A stretch of DNA of 11,071 nt, taken from positions 1-11,071 of the forward strand of contig RXOD01006166.1 of NCBI GenBank assembly GCA_005223375.1, read 5' to 3'. The notes below the pieces were generated by a model. It had not been told where the DNA came from. It searched no databases and saw nothing but the letters and a program-made list of their open reading frames with translations. This stretch comes from Amoebophrya sp. AT5.2 (taxonomy: Eukaryota; Sar; Dinophyceae; Syndiniales; Amoebophryaceae). This document shows positions 4,864-11,071 of this stretch, one piece after another. A program made the position numbers and the translations under genes. Within the stretch, counting starts at the first letter, position 1; each line of letters begins with the position of its first letter.

Positions 4864-7554
4864 ATGAGACCTGGTAGGATGTTGATCAGGACCATCCTGC
4901 TGCCACTCCTGGCGATGCAATGCAGAAACTCCCGGACAACAATCAAACCGTTTGCGGCTGCCATGCGCTTCCTTGCTGGAGGGGGCTTCGGCTTGCCTTC
5001 ATTACTTCGGTCAGATGAAGATGAACCTCCACCGCCAGCTCCGCGTCCGTCGCCACCTCCGCGCACTTCCTCGCGTCTCAGCGCGGCCGCTTCGGAGACT
5101 TCCTCAATCTTTCAAGAACGGACGAAGACAAGTTTCCAGTGCTGCATCTGCCTCAGTTCCAAGTTCACTGAGGCGCGAACAAACTCCGAATCCGCAGGTT
5201 TCCAAGGGAACAATGATCGCGGTCGGGACCACATCGCTGATCGCGATAGAGATTATTATCGTGCGATTAAGGTGCGGTCCGCGGCGGAGTCAGCTTCTTC
5301 GGTGAATCCGGGATCAACAGACCACGGGCAGCCACCTCCTCCTCCGGCGTCTCAGACTCGCAAGAAGGTTTGCGGGGACTTTTTCCACTACGGCTGTCTG
5401 CGGCAGTTTGTGAAGGGGAAAGCGGCGGATCACCGGCGAAGATTTGGAATAATTGGCGGCTTTGATGATGATGATCCGCGCAGATTCGGCCCCAGTGAGG
5501 CCAAGTGCCCCGCCTGCAAGACGGAAATGGCCGGCTGGTATACGGACCTCTGCAGGAAGACGTCGAAAAAGGAGAGCAGCAGCAGTAGGAGGAGCACCGA
5601 GGGCGGCGGGCCGCGCGTCGGGCCGCGCGGGATCGTCGGGCCGCACTTCGATCCGGAGCTTGATGAAGTAGACGATCCCGCGCGCCCCATCCCGCAAACA
5701 TCGGCGGATGTCGCAAACTTGCGCGATGTTGTGATTGAAGGGGAGGAGGAAAATTATGACGACGGAGACGGTGGATCGCGAAGTGAGGCCGCCGCGGGAT
5801 CTTCTTCTTCATCAAGTTCCGGATCCTCCGCGTCGGAGGGCGTCGATGTAGAGATGGCGAGGATGTCGGACGACGACAGCTACTCGGTGCACGACGACCA
5901 CAGCGAAAGTAGCGACGAGCGCGAGCCGTCCTGGTTCTCTAGAAGTGTGTTGGGGGGCTGCTCGACGATGCTGCGTCAGGTGGTGCTCCGCCAGGGCCAG
6001 GAGCACGACTACGAGCCGCTGGCGGCGGTGGACGTGGCGGATCTGCATGTAGAAGAAGGCGCTACTTCTGATCCTCGTCTCCTGACTCCAGACTACCAGT
6101 TTTGCAGCTACCTCCCCATCGAGCAGGTGATCCGCGAAATCGAGCAGGAGTTAGACGATGGACCAAGCCAAGCGTTGTTCCACCCCCCAAACATGGATTT
6201 AGTACAACCAGGTGAGGAGTTCAGCATGGCCATGGGGGACGTGTTCACGCACTTTATACCCTTGGACGAAGAAATGCTGGCCAACGAGTTTGACATCCGG
6301 ACCGAGGCGCAGCGGGCCCGGGTGAGGCAGATGATAGCGTACCTGTCGTACAATATACAAGAGGCCGGGGCCGGTGGGGAATTAGCTGATGATGTGCGAT
6401 CCTCGGAGGCGTTACTTGCGGACCTGCCGCTCATGGAGCGCCACGAGGCCCTGGCGCGGATGGCCGCGGGCTTCGTCCGGGACAACGAGGATCGCCGATA
6501 CCGGGATTTCCCGCCCCCGCCGCCACCGGGGATACGTCCTCGTCGGGCCGCGGCCGCTATGCGACGTCGGTGGAGCAGGTGCGGGAAGTGGAACAACGTG
6601 TGCAATCGCGTGGGAAGCATTTCGGCCACCTCGGTTTTATTGTTCCTGCTCTCTTCCCACGTGCTGCACTATTTCGGCGCCGGCGGACCCTGGGAGAAGG
6701 CGCGGGCGGAGCTACTCCACTGGAAAAACGTTCAGTTGGCGAAGGACGTGGAGCGTTGCGTACTGGAGAAAGTGGATAGTGCGCACCATGTTGAACTTGA
6801 ACAATCGGCTTGGCGCGTCCTGCCGCCGGAGATTACCAAGCGCATCGTGAATTGTGAGGTGAATTGCGATTTCTACTCTACGGTTGCGCGGAGGGGACCG
6901 GCGGCGCCGTCGTTTTTCGTGGAGGACGCGGAGGTGAACGACCAGTGGTACCAGGCGAAGGAGCAGGCGGAACAAAACCAGGGGTTTCTCCTGGCGGAGT
7001 TGGAGGCGTTGGTGGATCATGGTGGAGAAACAGGAGTTGGAGAGATGGTGGGCTACCGCATTTTCGATGAAGGACAGGTTCAAGACGGGAGCCTGTTGAA
7101 GCGAAGTAGGAGAACGCGCGGCGGGGGCGGTGTCGCCGGAGAATCGGATCAGGGTGAAGCGATTAGCAGGCCGCAAGAAGAGGCTGAATCTGCTGACTGC
7201 CGTCTCTGGATAGTGGACGAGAAGTCCTCTGCTGGGGTAGGGAAGAACAGCGCGCTGCAGCCGATTACCGTGCCCTGCGACGCCAATTATCAAACAAATG
7301 TCACGGTGAGTATAAAGGTCGTCGAAAGCGAAACGCCCACGCCTGCTGTCATCAAACAGTGTCTGCGGGAGAAGTTGATTTCGCGGGGCACTATTTACAG
7401 CAGAGAGAAAGAGGAGCCCCCGGCGCAACGGGCGGGGGAGGAAGTGACGACGACGGGGGCTACCGCGTCGAGCGCCGAACCGAGGTTACAAAGCAGTCGT
7501 GAGTCGGAGACGACGCAGCTGCAAAATCAAATGGAGACCATGCCGCTGCGATGA
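4864..7554 (+). CDS. gene C: large RING-type (putative E3 ligase) membrane protein
   Basis: The frame encodes 896 residues. The first ATG (4864) follows an in-frame stop at 4852-4854. A second ATG at 4879 would open the hydrophobic stretch MLIRTILLPLLAMQC directly. A Pro-rich linker leads to a RING-like zinc-binding pattern: C93-x2-C96, C170-x-D172-x2-H175-x2-C178, C215-x2-C218. The fourth ligand is Asp where RING-H2 proteins have His (CGDFFHYGC against CGHxFHxxC), and the C96-C170 spacing is unusually long. Residues about 230-370 are Ser/Asp/Glu-rich and probably disordered. One transmembrane helix spans about 586-604, preceded by a strongly basic stretch (RPRRAAAAMRRRW). By the positive-inside rule the RING faces the cytosol and the tail is luminal; the tail has an N-V-T sequon at 812. 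RING proteins usually recruit an E2 to transfer ubiquitin, so E3 activity is inferred only. No orthologue is recognised. Confidence 0.85.
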   Translation: MRPGRMLIRTILLPLLAMQCRNSRTTIKPFAAAMRFLAGGGFGLPSLLRSDEDEPPPPAPRPSPPPRTSSRLSAAASETSSIFQERTKTSFQCCICLSSKFTEARTNSESAGFQGNNDRGRDHIADRDRDYYRAIKVRSAAESASSVNPGSTDHGQPPPPPASQTRKKVCGDFFHYGCLRQFVKGKAADHRRRFGIIGGFDDDDPRRFGPSEAKCPACKTEMAGWYTDLCRKTSKKESSSSRRSTEGGGPRVGPRGIVGPHFDPELDEVDDPARPIPQTSADVANLRDVVIEGEEENYDDGDGGSRSEAAAGSSSSSSSGSSASEGVDVEMARMSDDDSYSVHDDHSESSDEREPSWFSRSVLGGCSTMLRQVVLRQGQEHDYEPLAAVDVADLHVEEGATSDPRLLTPDYQFCSYLPIEQVIREIEQELDDGPSQALFHPPNMDLVQPGEEFSMAMGDVFTHFIPLDEEMLANEFDIRTEAQRARVRQMIAYLSYNIQEAGAGGELADDVRSSEALLADLPLMERHEALARMAAGFVRDNEDRRYRDFPPPPPPGIRPRRAAAAMRRRWSRCGKWNNVCNRVGSISATSVLLFLLSSHVLHYFGAGGPWEKARAELLHWKNVQLAKDVERCVLEKVDSAHHVELEQSAWRVLPPEITKRIVNCEVNCDFYSTVARRGPAAPSFFVEDAEVNDQWYQAKEQAEQNQGFLLAELEALVDHGGETGVGEMVGYRIFDEGQVQDGSLLKRSRRTRGGGGVAGESDQGEAISRPQEEAESADCRLWIVDEKSSAGVGKNSALQPITVPCDANYQTNVTVSIKVVESETPTPAVIKQCLREKLISRGTIYSREKEEPPAQRAGEEVTTTGATASSAEPRLQSSRESETTQLQNQMETMPLR
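5272..5355 (+). other. possible 84-nt in-frame intron splitting the gene C RING
   Basis: AAG|GTGCGG at 5272 and a pyrimidine-rich acceptor (CCACCTCCTCCTCCGG...TCTCAG) ending at 5355 are both phase 0. The segment has no stop and a length divisible by three, so either form is open. Removing it shortens the C96-C170 gap from 73 to 45 residues, nearer to normal RINGs. The segment encodes only low-complexity Ala/Ser/Pro sequence. Confidence 0.4.
7306..7359 (+). other. possible 54-nt in-frame intron near the gene C 3' end
   Basis: GTGAGT at 7306 is a textbook 5' splice site, and ATCAAACAG ends at 7359. Both are phase 0 and the segment contains no stop. If spliced, 18 codons are lost, including the strand of the Ubl-like stretch noted in this gene. 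No branch point could be assigned. Confidence 0.25.
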
Positions 7555-8531
7555 GGCTGTGTCTGCTGTCCTTTTCCTTTTTATCCTTTCGTGAACCTTA
7601 AATAATATGTTACTCCGACTTTCCTTCGTAGACGCACGCACGTAGTAAAAGAAAATCAATGAACGCTGCTGCTTGATAGGTTGCAGAGCGAAAGGGAAAG
7701 AGAAAACCCAGAAAATCTAGTTGCTGGATGATCCATCGATGTGGAACTCGATTTCGAATCTAAGCTTTCCGCATTTTCGCCTATAAAGATAAAGATGAAC
7801 AACAAGAAGAAGACCGATGAACCCACGTTGAACTTGCAGCTATTTGTCTCTCCGAAACTGAAGCAACAGCAACAGCAGCGCGTCCGACCGACGAAGACGA
7901 TTCATTGTCTTCTTCCTCTCTTGCCGAATCGAACCTGCTCTGTTCTATCGGTCTCCTTCCGTCTGTTGGTATCAGCGCGGATCGATGCAAATACTAGGTA
8001 GAGTCGGGATCAACATCAGCTGCACCACCTCCTGCATCGATCGATGGATCAGGGATCTCAGGGAGATCCACTGGCGCCAGAAGATCATTGATCCCAAATG
8101 ACAATGGTGATTTAGTTTCATACACACTACCCGCTCCCGCAGTTAAGTACAACTAGCTGGCGAATGAGCATGCGTCTTTGACTTTTCCCATCCGTACAGG
8201 GGTAGTAAAGTCGGCGCGTAATCGTGCCTTCGTTTTGGTTGGACTATTTCTATTTACAGCTACATCTAGCAGCTTATAGGCTGTTCCTTTGTCTGTGACT
8301 TTGGTCTCAGTGTTTAAAAACAATTACAATACCTCTAACGGTAGGTGGCCTCGACTAGCTTGAGCAAATTAATAGCCATCACCATCTTTAAGATTAATTG
8401 GAATTGTCAGGAGTGTTCTTGCAGTTGTTGTGACACGACGGACATCAAGGAGGCCACTGCCACTCAGCAAGAACTTGAACTTACTTCATTGATGAGTGAA
8501 AGTCGTGCTGCACCGCGGAAATAAACGAAAG
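7555..8531. other. gap between genes C and E
   Basis: No gene is supported. An ORF at 7741-8001 has no domain, and its Gln run comes from a CAACAG repeat near 7864-7879. The segment at 7886-7947 is a diverged copy of 9481-9534. Eight GATC sites fall within 7980-8093, bounded by GGGATCAA (8006) and TTGATCCC (8088). Confidence 0.5.
7886..7947 (+). repeat. diverged dispersed repeat, copy 1
   Basis: It starts GACCGACGAAGACGATT and ends TGTTCTA. It matches 9481-9534 over most positions with a few small indels. Copy 2 lies inside ORF F, so the gap after gene C may contain a decayed relative of that region. Confidence 0.5.
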
Positions 8532-9200
8532 ATGCCGGGACGCCATCGGCTGAGTATGAGAGGGGCAAGGCTCTTCCTGCTTTTCCAGCACGTTTGTCCA
8601 AAAAATCGTTTTTCCGAAAATCAGACTGCGGTTCTTGCTTCCTCCACACGAGCAGACTTGGCACCCAAACAGACGGGAGTACAACGATCATCCGGCTTTT
8701 TTGGCAAGTGCTTCGGACAAAGGCAAGGACTAAAAGTCGCAGACTCGACGCCTTGTGAGCCGGAAGCCGGAGACACAGGAGATGCCTCCTCTGTGATGAA
8801 CCGGAAGCCGGCGACGGACACGTGGCTGGAAGATTGGATGGCTACATCGGAGGCCAACGTGCTTTCTCAGAGAAAACCAGAGAACATTGCCAAGGCAAAA
8901 TCGGACTACGAAAGATCATTTGCCCACTACCAAGCGAAGAGGAAATCGGACGCGGAACAACGGGAAATCTCTCTGCCGCCATATCTTCGGGATGATGCCT
9001 ACGAACTAGACGTCGACGATCCCGATGGGATGGACGATGAGGTGTTTCGAAACGTGTGCAACGGGGGGCCGTCGACGTGTGCTGCTGCGCAAGAAATGAA
9101 TAACCAGGGAAACTCAACATCTGATGTTGAGCAGCGTGGGCTGTTGCAGTTGCTGCAACGACGCGGTCGTGGCCGGAAAACGACTATAATTCATCTTTAA
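8532..9200 (+). CDS. gene E: unrecognised 222-residue protein
   Basis: An in-frame TGA lies at 8493-8495 and the first ATG is at 8532. A short basic-then-hydrophobic start (MRGARLFLLFQHVC) is a weak signal-peptide candidate. The middle is charged, with TDTWLEDWMATSEANVLSQ and a helical, Lys/Glu-rich stretch (AKAKSDYERSFAHYQAKRK). An acidic segment follows (DDAYELDVDDPDGMDDEVF), and the end is basic (QRRGRGRKTTI). No family is recognised. A 15-nt near-repeat (CCGGAAGCCGG(A/C)GAC at 8760 and 8801) lies inside it in different frames. The 3' part may be intronic if this gene is spliced to ORF F at 9077-9257. Confidence 0.55.
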   Translation: MPGRHRLSMRGARLFLLFQHVCPKNRFSENQTAVLASSTRADLAPKQTGVQRSSGFFGKCFGQRQGLKVADSTPCEPEAGDTGDASSVMNRKPATDTWLEDWMATSEANVLSQRKPENIAKAKSDYERSFAHYQAKRKSDAEQREISLPPYLRDDAYELDVDDPDGMDDEVFRNVCNGGPSTCAAAQEMNNQGNSTSDVEQRGLLQLLQRRGRGRKTTIIHL

Positions 9201-9257
9201 AAAGGAGCTACTTCTACTGCTAGCTACTTACTTCACGCTGGACTATGTCTTGTTCAG
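9077..9257 (+). other. candidate intron joining ORF E to ORF F
   Basis: GTGTGC at 9077 and TATGTCTTGTTCAG ending at 9257 are both phase 2. The acceptor has a good pyrimidine context. Joining 8532-9076 to 9258-9624 keeps the frame open for 303 residues and explains why ORF F lacks a well-placed ATG. The same hexamer GTGTGC is the candidate donor in gene D. Confidence 0.35.
9113..9159. repeat. two adjacent short perfect hairpins
   Basis: CTCAACAT-CTG-ATGTTGAG spans 9113-9131, and GTTGCAG-TTG-CTGCAAC spans 9143-9159. Both lie at the 3' end of ORF E, inside the candidate intron 9077-9257. Their role is unknown. Confidence 0.7.
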
Positions 9258-9273
9258 GCAAGCGCAAACTTTG

Positions 9274-9624
9274 ATGGAAATTTATTGTAAACGCCACATC
9301 GGTCGAAGCCAGATAAGTACTATCGTTTACTGGCTCGCTACTTCAGAGCTCGAGCTTCGAGTCACTGACTATGACTTCGAGGACGTCAATGAAAAAGAAA
9401 AGCGCTTCGACGCCTCGATGCAGCTATTGCAAAACCCGACGCCAGATGAGAAAGTCTCTGAAGAGAGCACGAAAACTTGCGACCGAGGAAGACGATTGTC
9501 TTCTCCCCTTCTGAATCGATCCTGGTTTGTTCTAATTTCTTGTATTTGCTGTTGCTTCTCCTGCGTCTGCTCTGCCTATCAACAGCTTGGCTGGCCATCC
9601 CCATGTTCGTGCGCCATAAACTAG
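9274..9624 (+). CDS. ORF F: unrecognised protein or 3' exon with a Cys-rich membrane segment
   Basis: The first ATG is at 9274, giving 116 residues. The frame stays open upstream to beyond 9250, as expected of an internal exon. The first half is mixed and charged (STIVYWLATSELELRVTDYD), followed by a Lys/Glu stretch. Near the end is a hydrophobic, cysteine-rich segment (WFVLISCICCCFSCVCSAY), a plausible transmembrane helix with cysteines suited to palmitoylation. An AATAAA lies 43 nt after the stop. The DNA under the hydrophobic segment partly matches a repeat at 7886-7947, so some of this ORF may be chance. It is more likely the 3' exon of gene E than a separate gene. Confidence 0.35.
   Translation: MEIYCKRHIGRSQISTIVYWLATSELELRVTDYDFEDVNEKEKRFDASMQLLQNPTPDEKVSEESTKTCDRGRRLSSPLLNRSWFVLISCICCCFSCVCSAYQQLGWPSPCSCAIN
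9481..9534 (+). repeat. diverged dispersed repeat, copy 2
   Basis: It begins GACCGAGGAAGACGATTG and corresponds to 7886-7947. Upstream of both copies lies a TGCAGCTATT block (about 7838 and 9420), so the related region may extend about 65 nt further with many changes. Confidence 0.5.
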
Positions 9625-9666
9625 TCTGTCATCGCTCAATTGCCGTAAAAATAAGAGGGCTTTCCG

Positions 9667-9672
9667 AATAAA
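9667..9672 (+). promoter_or_regulatory. AATAAA, possible polyadenylation signal
   Basis: A canonical hexamer lies 43 nt after the ORF F stop and 65 nt before the gene D ATG. Many protists do not depend on this signal, so its use here is uncertain. Confidence 0.25.
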
Positions 9673-9736
9673 TTCAGATTTTTAGTAGAAAGATGGCTCA
9701 GTCTCAGTGTCAGTTCTCGCCCTAGAGCCGCAGTCG

Positions 9737-10345
9737 ATGCCCAGGATGTTCGTCCGAAAGGGTTTTTTTCTCGGCCTACTTGTGGCAGCACAACTGCATG
9801 CCCCGACCGCGTTTGCGAAGTGCCTTCGGCTTCGGTTACCTGGAGTTTCCATTAACTTGCCTGCTCGACGGCGACCGGGAGCTGGGCAGGCAGGAATCTC
9901 GCCGGAGGTGGATTCTCCGCGAAGGACGCGCAGCACGGATCGACTTCCGACTCCGACGGAAGCATCTTCAACCCCCCGCACACCACGAACACGACCAGCA
10001 CGCGGAGGTCCGCGATTATTTCACAGCGCAGTAGCACGACTCTTTTCATCGAGCGAAGGTCCTCGCGGGCACAGCGCAGTAGACTTCGACGCTCCACCAG
10101 GGCCTGACGCAGGAGAAGATGGCGCTTCAACATCATCTCCGCAGCAGGGTGATGGAGAAACGGTCTCGCGAGGGACGCACACGCAGAGTCAGACACCCAC
10201 CGCGCCAGGTGTAGTCGCGAGCCCGGAGATGGACGTGGACGAAACAAGATCACTGGGGAGCGAGGCCTGCGGCGGGTTTCGTTGCTCCATCTGTTTGTCG
10301 AGTGCAAGCAGCGGGTTTCAGGTGTGCAATCTTAAGGGTTGTTGA
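9737..10345 (+). CDS. gene D: signal-peptide protein with the first half of a RING finger
   Basis: ATG 9737 gives 202 residues and starts with MPRMFVRKGFFLGLLVAAQL, a strong signal peptide. The TAFA just after it resembles the A-F-A junction of signal-plus-transit leaders in secondary-plastid algae. The following 80 residues are basic and Ser/Thr/Pro-rich, as transit peptides are. Near the end FRCSICLSSASSGFQ matches gene C (FQCCICLSSK...AGFQ), giving the first C-x2-C pair (C183, C186) of the same RING type. The frame stops 16 residues after C186, without the His/Cys and C-x2-C ligands. A GTGTGC donor directly after GFQ (10322) suggests the RING continues in another exon. Otherwise this is a truncated gene. 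Neither the plastid route nor E3 activity is shown. Confidence 0.6.
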   Translation: MPRMFVRKGFFLGLLVAAQLHAPTAFAKCLRLRLPGVSINLPARRRPGAGQAGISPEVDSPRRTRSTDRLPTPTEASSTPRTPRTRPARGGPRLFHSAVARLFSSSEGPRGHSAVDFDAPPGPDAGEDGASTSSPQQGDGETVSRGTHTQSQTPTAPGVVASPEMDVDETRSLGSEACGGFRCSICLSSASSGFQVCNLKGC

Positions 10346-10438
10346 AAAAAGTCAGCCGCTTATTAGGTCCAGGTGTAGGTTTGCCGTGTCTGGGCCACAA
10401 GATACCTCCTCCTACCGCCTTGCCCTTGCCATTTGCAG
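10322..10438 (+). other. candidate intron in gene D
   Basis: TTTCAG|GTGTGC at 10322 and a pyrimidine-rich acceptor (TTGCCCTTGCCATTTGCAG) ending at 10438 are both phase 0, and the intron would be 117 nt. Splicing adds 36 residues ending at TGA 10547-10549, but these contain no Cys and only two His, so they do not complete the RING. The donor is credible; the correct acceptor may lie further on. Confidence 0.4.
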
Positions 10439-10920
10439 GAGATCGCCCTCCGTTCAGGGACGAAGTCTGGGCTCGGCAGTAGGACTAGACTCCGACTGAT
10501 GTCAGGCCCCCACGGCCCATCGGAGGAAGCTGCGTCGTTCCATCTGTGACTGGTGCTGGCTCTCGCATCACTCAGCAAATTGCAGCCATAGAAAGCTGCC
10601 AGCGATCGCCTTCTCAGTCGGGTACTATCGCTGTCGGTGATGACTACTTATCGTATGACGACAGCAGGCGGAATAATTTTCTACTAACGGCCATCAAACT
10701 TAAACCTGCACCATCCGATTGGCTGATGTTTTTTCATAGCCTCCAACAATCCCGTGTCGACGGAGGATGCGGCAACTGCCGCATCCCGGACTCGTCGAGC
10801 ATTTTTGATTCTTTCTCTGTAAGCTGTAACTGTATTAGTACTAGTAGCTAGTGCCTGTTGATGGGCGGGTCCTCCGAGTGGTGACCACGGGAAACTGCAG
10901 CGATGATGTTGCGATTGTAG
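10346..10920. other. region after gene D, coding status unclear
   Basis: The frame 10546-10851 is open but has no ATG at its start. It contains WLMFFHSLQQ and then CGNC, faintly like the second half of the gene C RING (FFHYGCLRQ...CPAC), yet the sixth ligand is missing. The CGNC is encoded by one of the arms and loop of the hairpin at 10757-10798, so chance is likely. No other feature is supported. Confidence 0.35.
10757..10798. repeat. perfect 10-bp hairpin with outer extension
   Basis: GGATGCGGCA (10765-10774), a 2-nt spacer, then TGCCGCATCC (10777-10786) form a perfect stem. TCGACG at 10757-10762 and CGTCGA at 10793-10798 extend it across unequal bulges. A short T-run follows (10802-10806). 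It looks like an intrinsic terminator in shape, but in a eukaryotic context that role is not implied. Confidence 0.75.
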
Positions 10921-11071
10921 TCAAGTATAAAAACGCAGTCGGGCCGCGTGGTCGAGAAAATAAGCCTCGGCCTTCTGAGGAAACGCGGCGGGGCAAAGCC
11001 AGGAGTTTTAACTGCAGAAGATATCAGGTCGGTCACGGTTCTGCTTCACGATAATCAAGAGGGGCGGCGCC
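10921..11071 (+). CDS. possible coding exon running off the right edge (partial)
   Basis: After a TAG at 10918-10920 this frame is open to the window end (50 codons). It reads with good protein character, including VVEKISLGLLRKRGG, VLTAEDIRSVTVLLHDNQEG. The last part (SVTVLLHDNQEG) resembles the opening of the Ubl domains (TTIIVNHAVTGD in gene A, VIIVVNGANGEH in gene B). The adjacent frame before it (10851 onward, DGRVLRVVTTGNCSDDVAI) also looks coding. A GTAGTC...CGCAG segment at 10917-10938 (22 nt, phase 0 at both ends) could join them as a mini-intron, or there is a frameshift. No start is visible. Confidence 0.35.

Noticed and set aside
5267..5815. 182-residue - strand frame rich in Arg, Pro and Ser
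   Set aside because: It is a shadow of the RING and acidic region of gene C, with the low-complexity composition expected of an antisense frame.
6712..7428. 238-residue open frame on the - strand
   Set aside because: It lies wholly antisense to gene C, has no recognisable domain, and is explained by the GC-rich codon bias of the real frame.
10546..10851. Second half of a RING (FFH...C-x2-C) downstream of gene D
   Set aside because: The sixth ligand is absent, the frame lacks an ATG, and the C-x2-C falls within a perfect palindrome. It is kept only as a remark under gene D.
1..11071. Bacterial or phage origin, CRISPR array, insertion sequence
   Set aside because: There are no Shine-Dalgarno motifs before the starts, no operon-like spacing, no regularly spaced direct repeats, no transposase, and the domains present are eukaryotic.

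Overview
The window looks like eukaryotic protist nuclear DNA. No gene has a bacterial-type ribosome binding site, gaps between genes are 0.5-1.3 kb, and there are T-runs, microsatellites and plausible GT-AG introns. Several predicted proteins combine an N-terminal signal peptide or hydrophobic anchor with a eukaryotic fold (RING finger, or ubiquitin-like beta-grasp). Every gene I can support is on the + strand. An alveolate or other complex-plastid protist would fit, but nothing here fixes the taxon, and no protein could be named as a known orthologue.

Layout, left to right: (1) a possible tail of an upstream gene (3-152). (2) Gene A (315-1974), a secreted protein that I read as a divergent ubiquitin-like (Ubl) domain plus a tryptophan-rich domain of unknown function, with an intron or insertion of about 540 bp inside the Ubl. 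(3) A 1.3 kb gap with a T-rich tract, foldback repeats and sequence blocks shared with the 5' flank of gene A. (4) Gene B (3275-3916), an uninterrupted paralogue of A with a Ser/Asp tail and a decayed tandem duplication over its stop codon. (5) A roughly 0.95 kb gap. (6) Gene C (4864-7554), an 896-residue RING-type protein with one convincing transmembrane helix and a short C-terminal stretch resembling the Ubl of gene A. (7) A roughly 1 kb gap. (8) Two unrecognised ORFs, E (8532-9200) and F (9274-9624), which may be exons of one gene. (9) Gene D (9737-10345), a signal-peptide protein with the first half of the same RING type as C. (10) A possible coding segment that runs off the right edge.

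The most interesting point is that two secreted Ubl-like paralogues and two RING-like proteins carrying secretory or membrane signals sit together on one strand. A plausible but unproven reading is a ubiquitin-type system working at or beyond the endomembrane, for example secreted effectors or a SELMA/ERAD-like system at a complex plastid. The Ubls show no C-terminal Gly-Gly, so they look like Ubl-domain proteins rather than conjugated modifiers. All function calls rest on motifs and pairwise comparison by eye.
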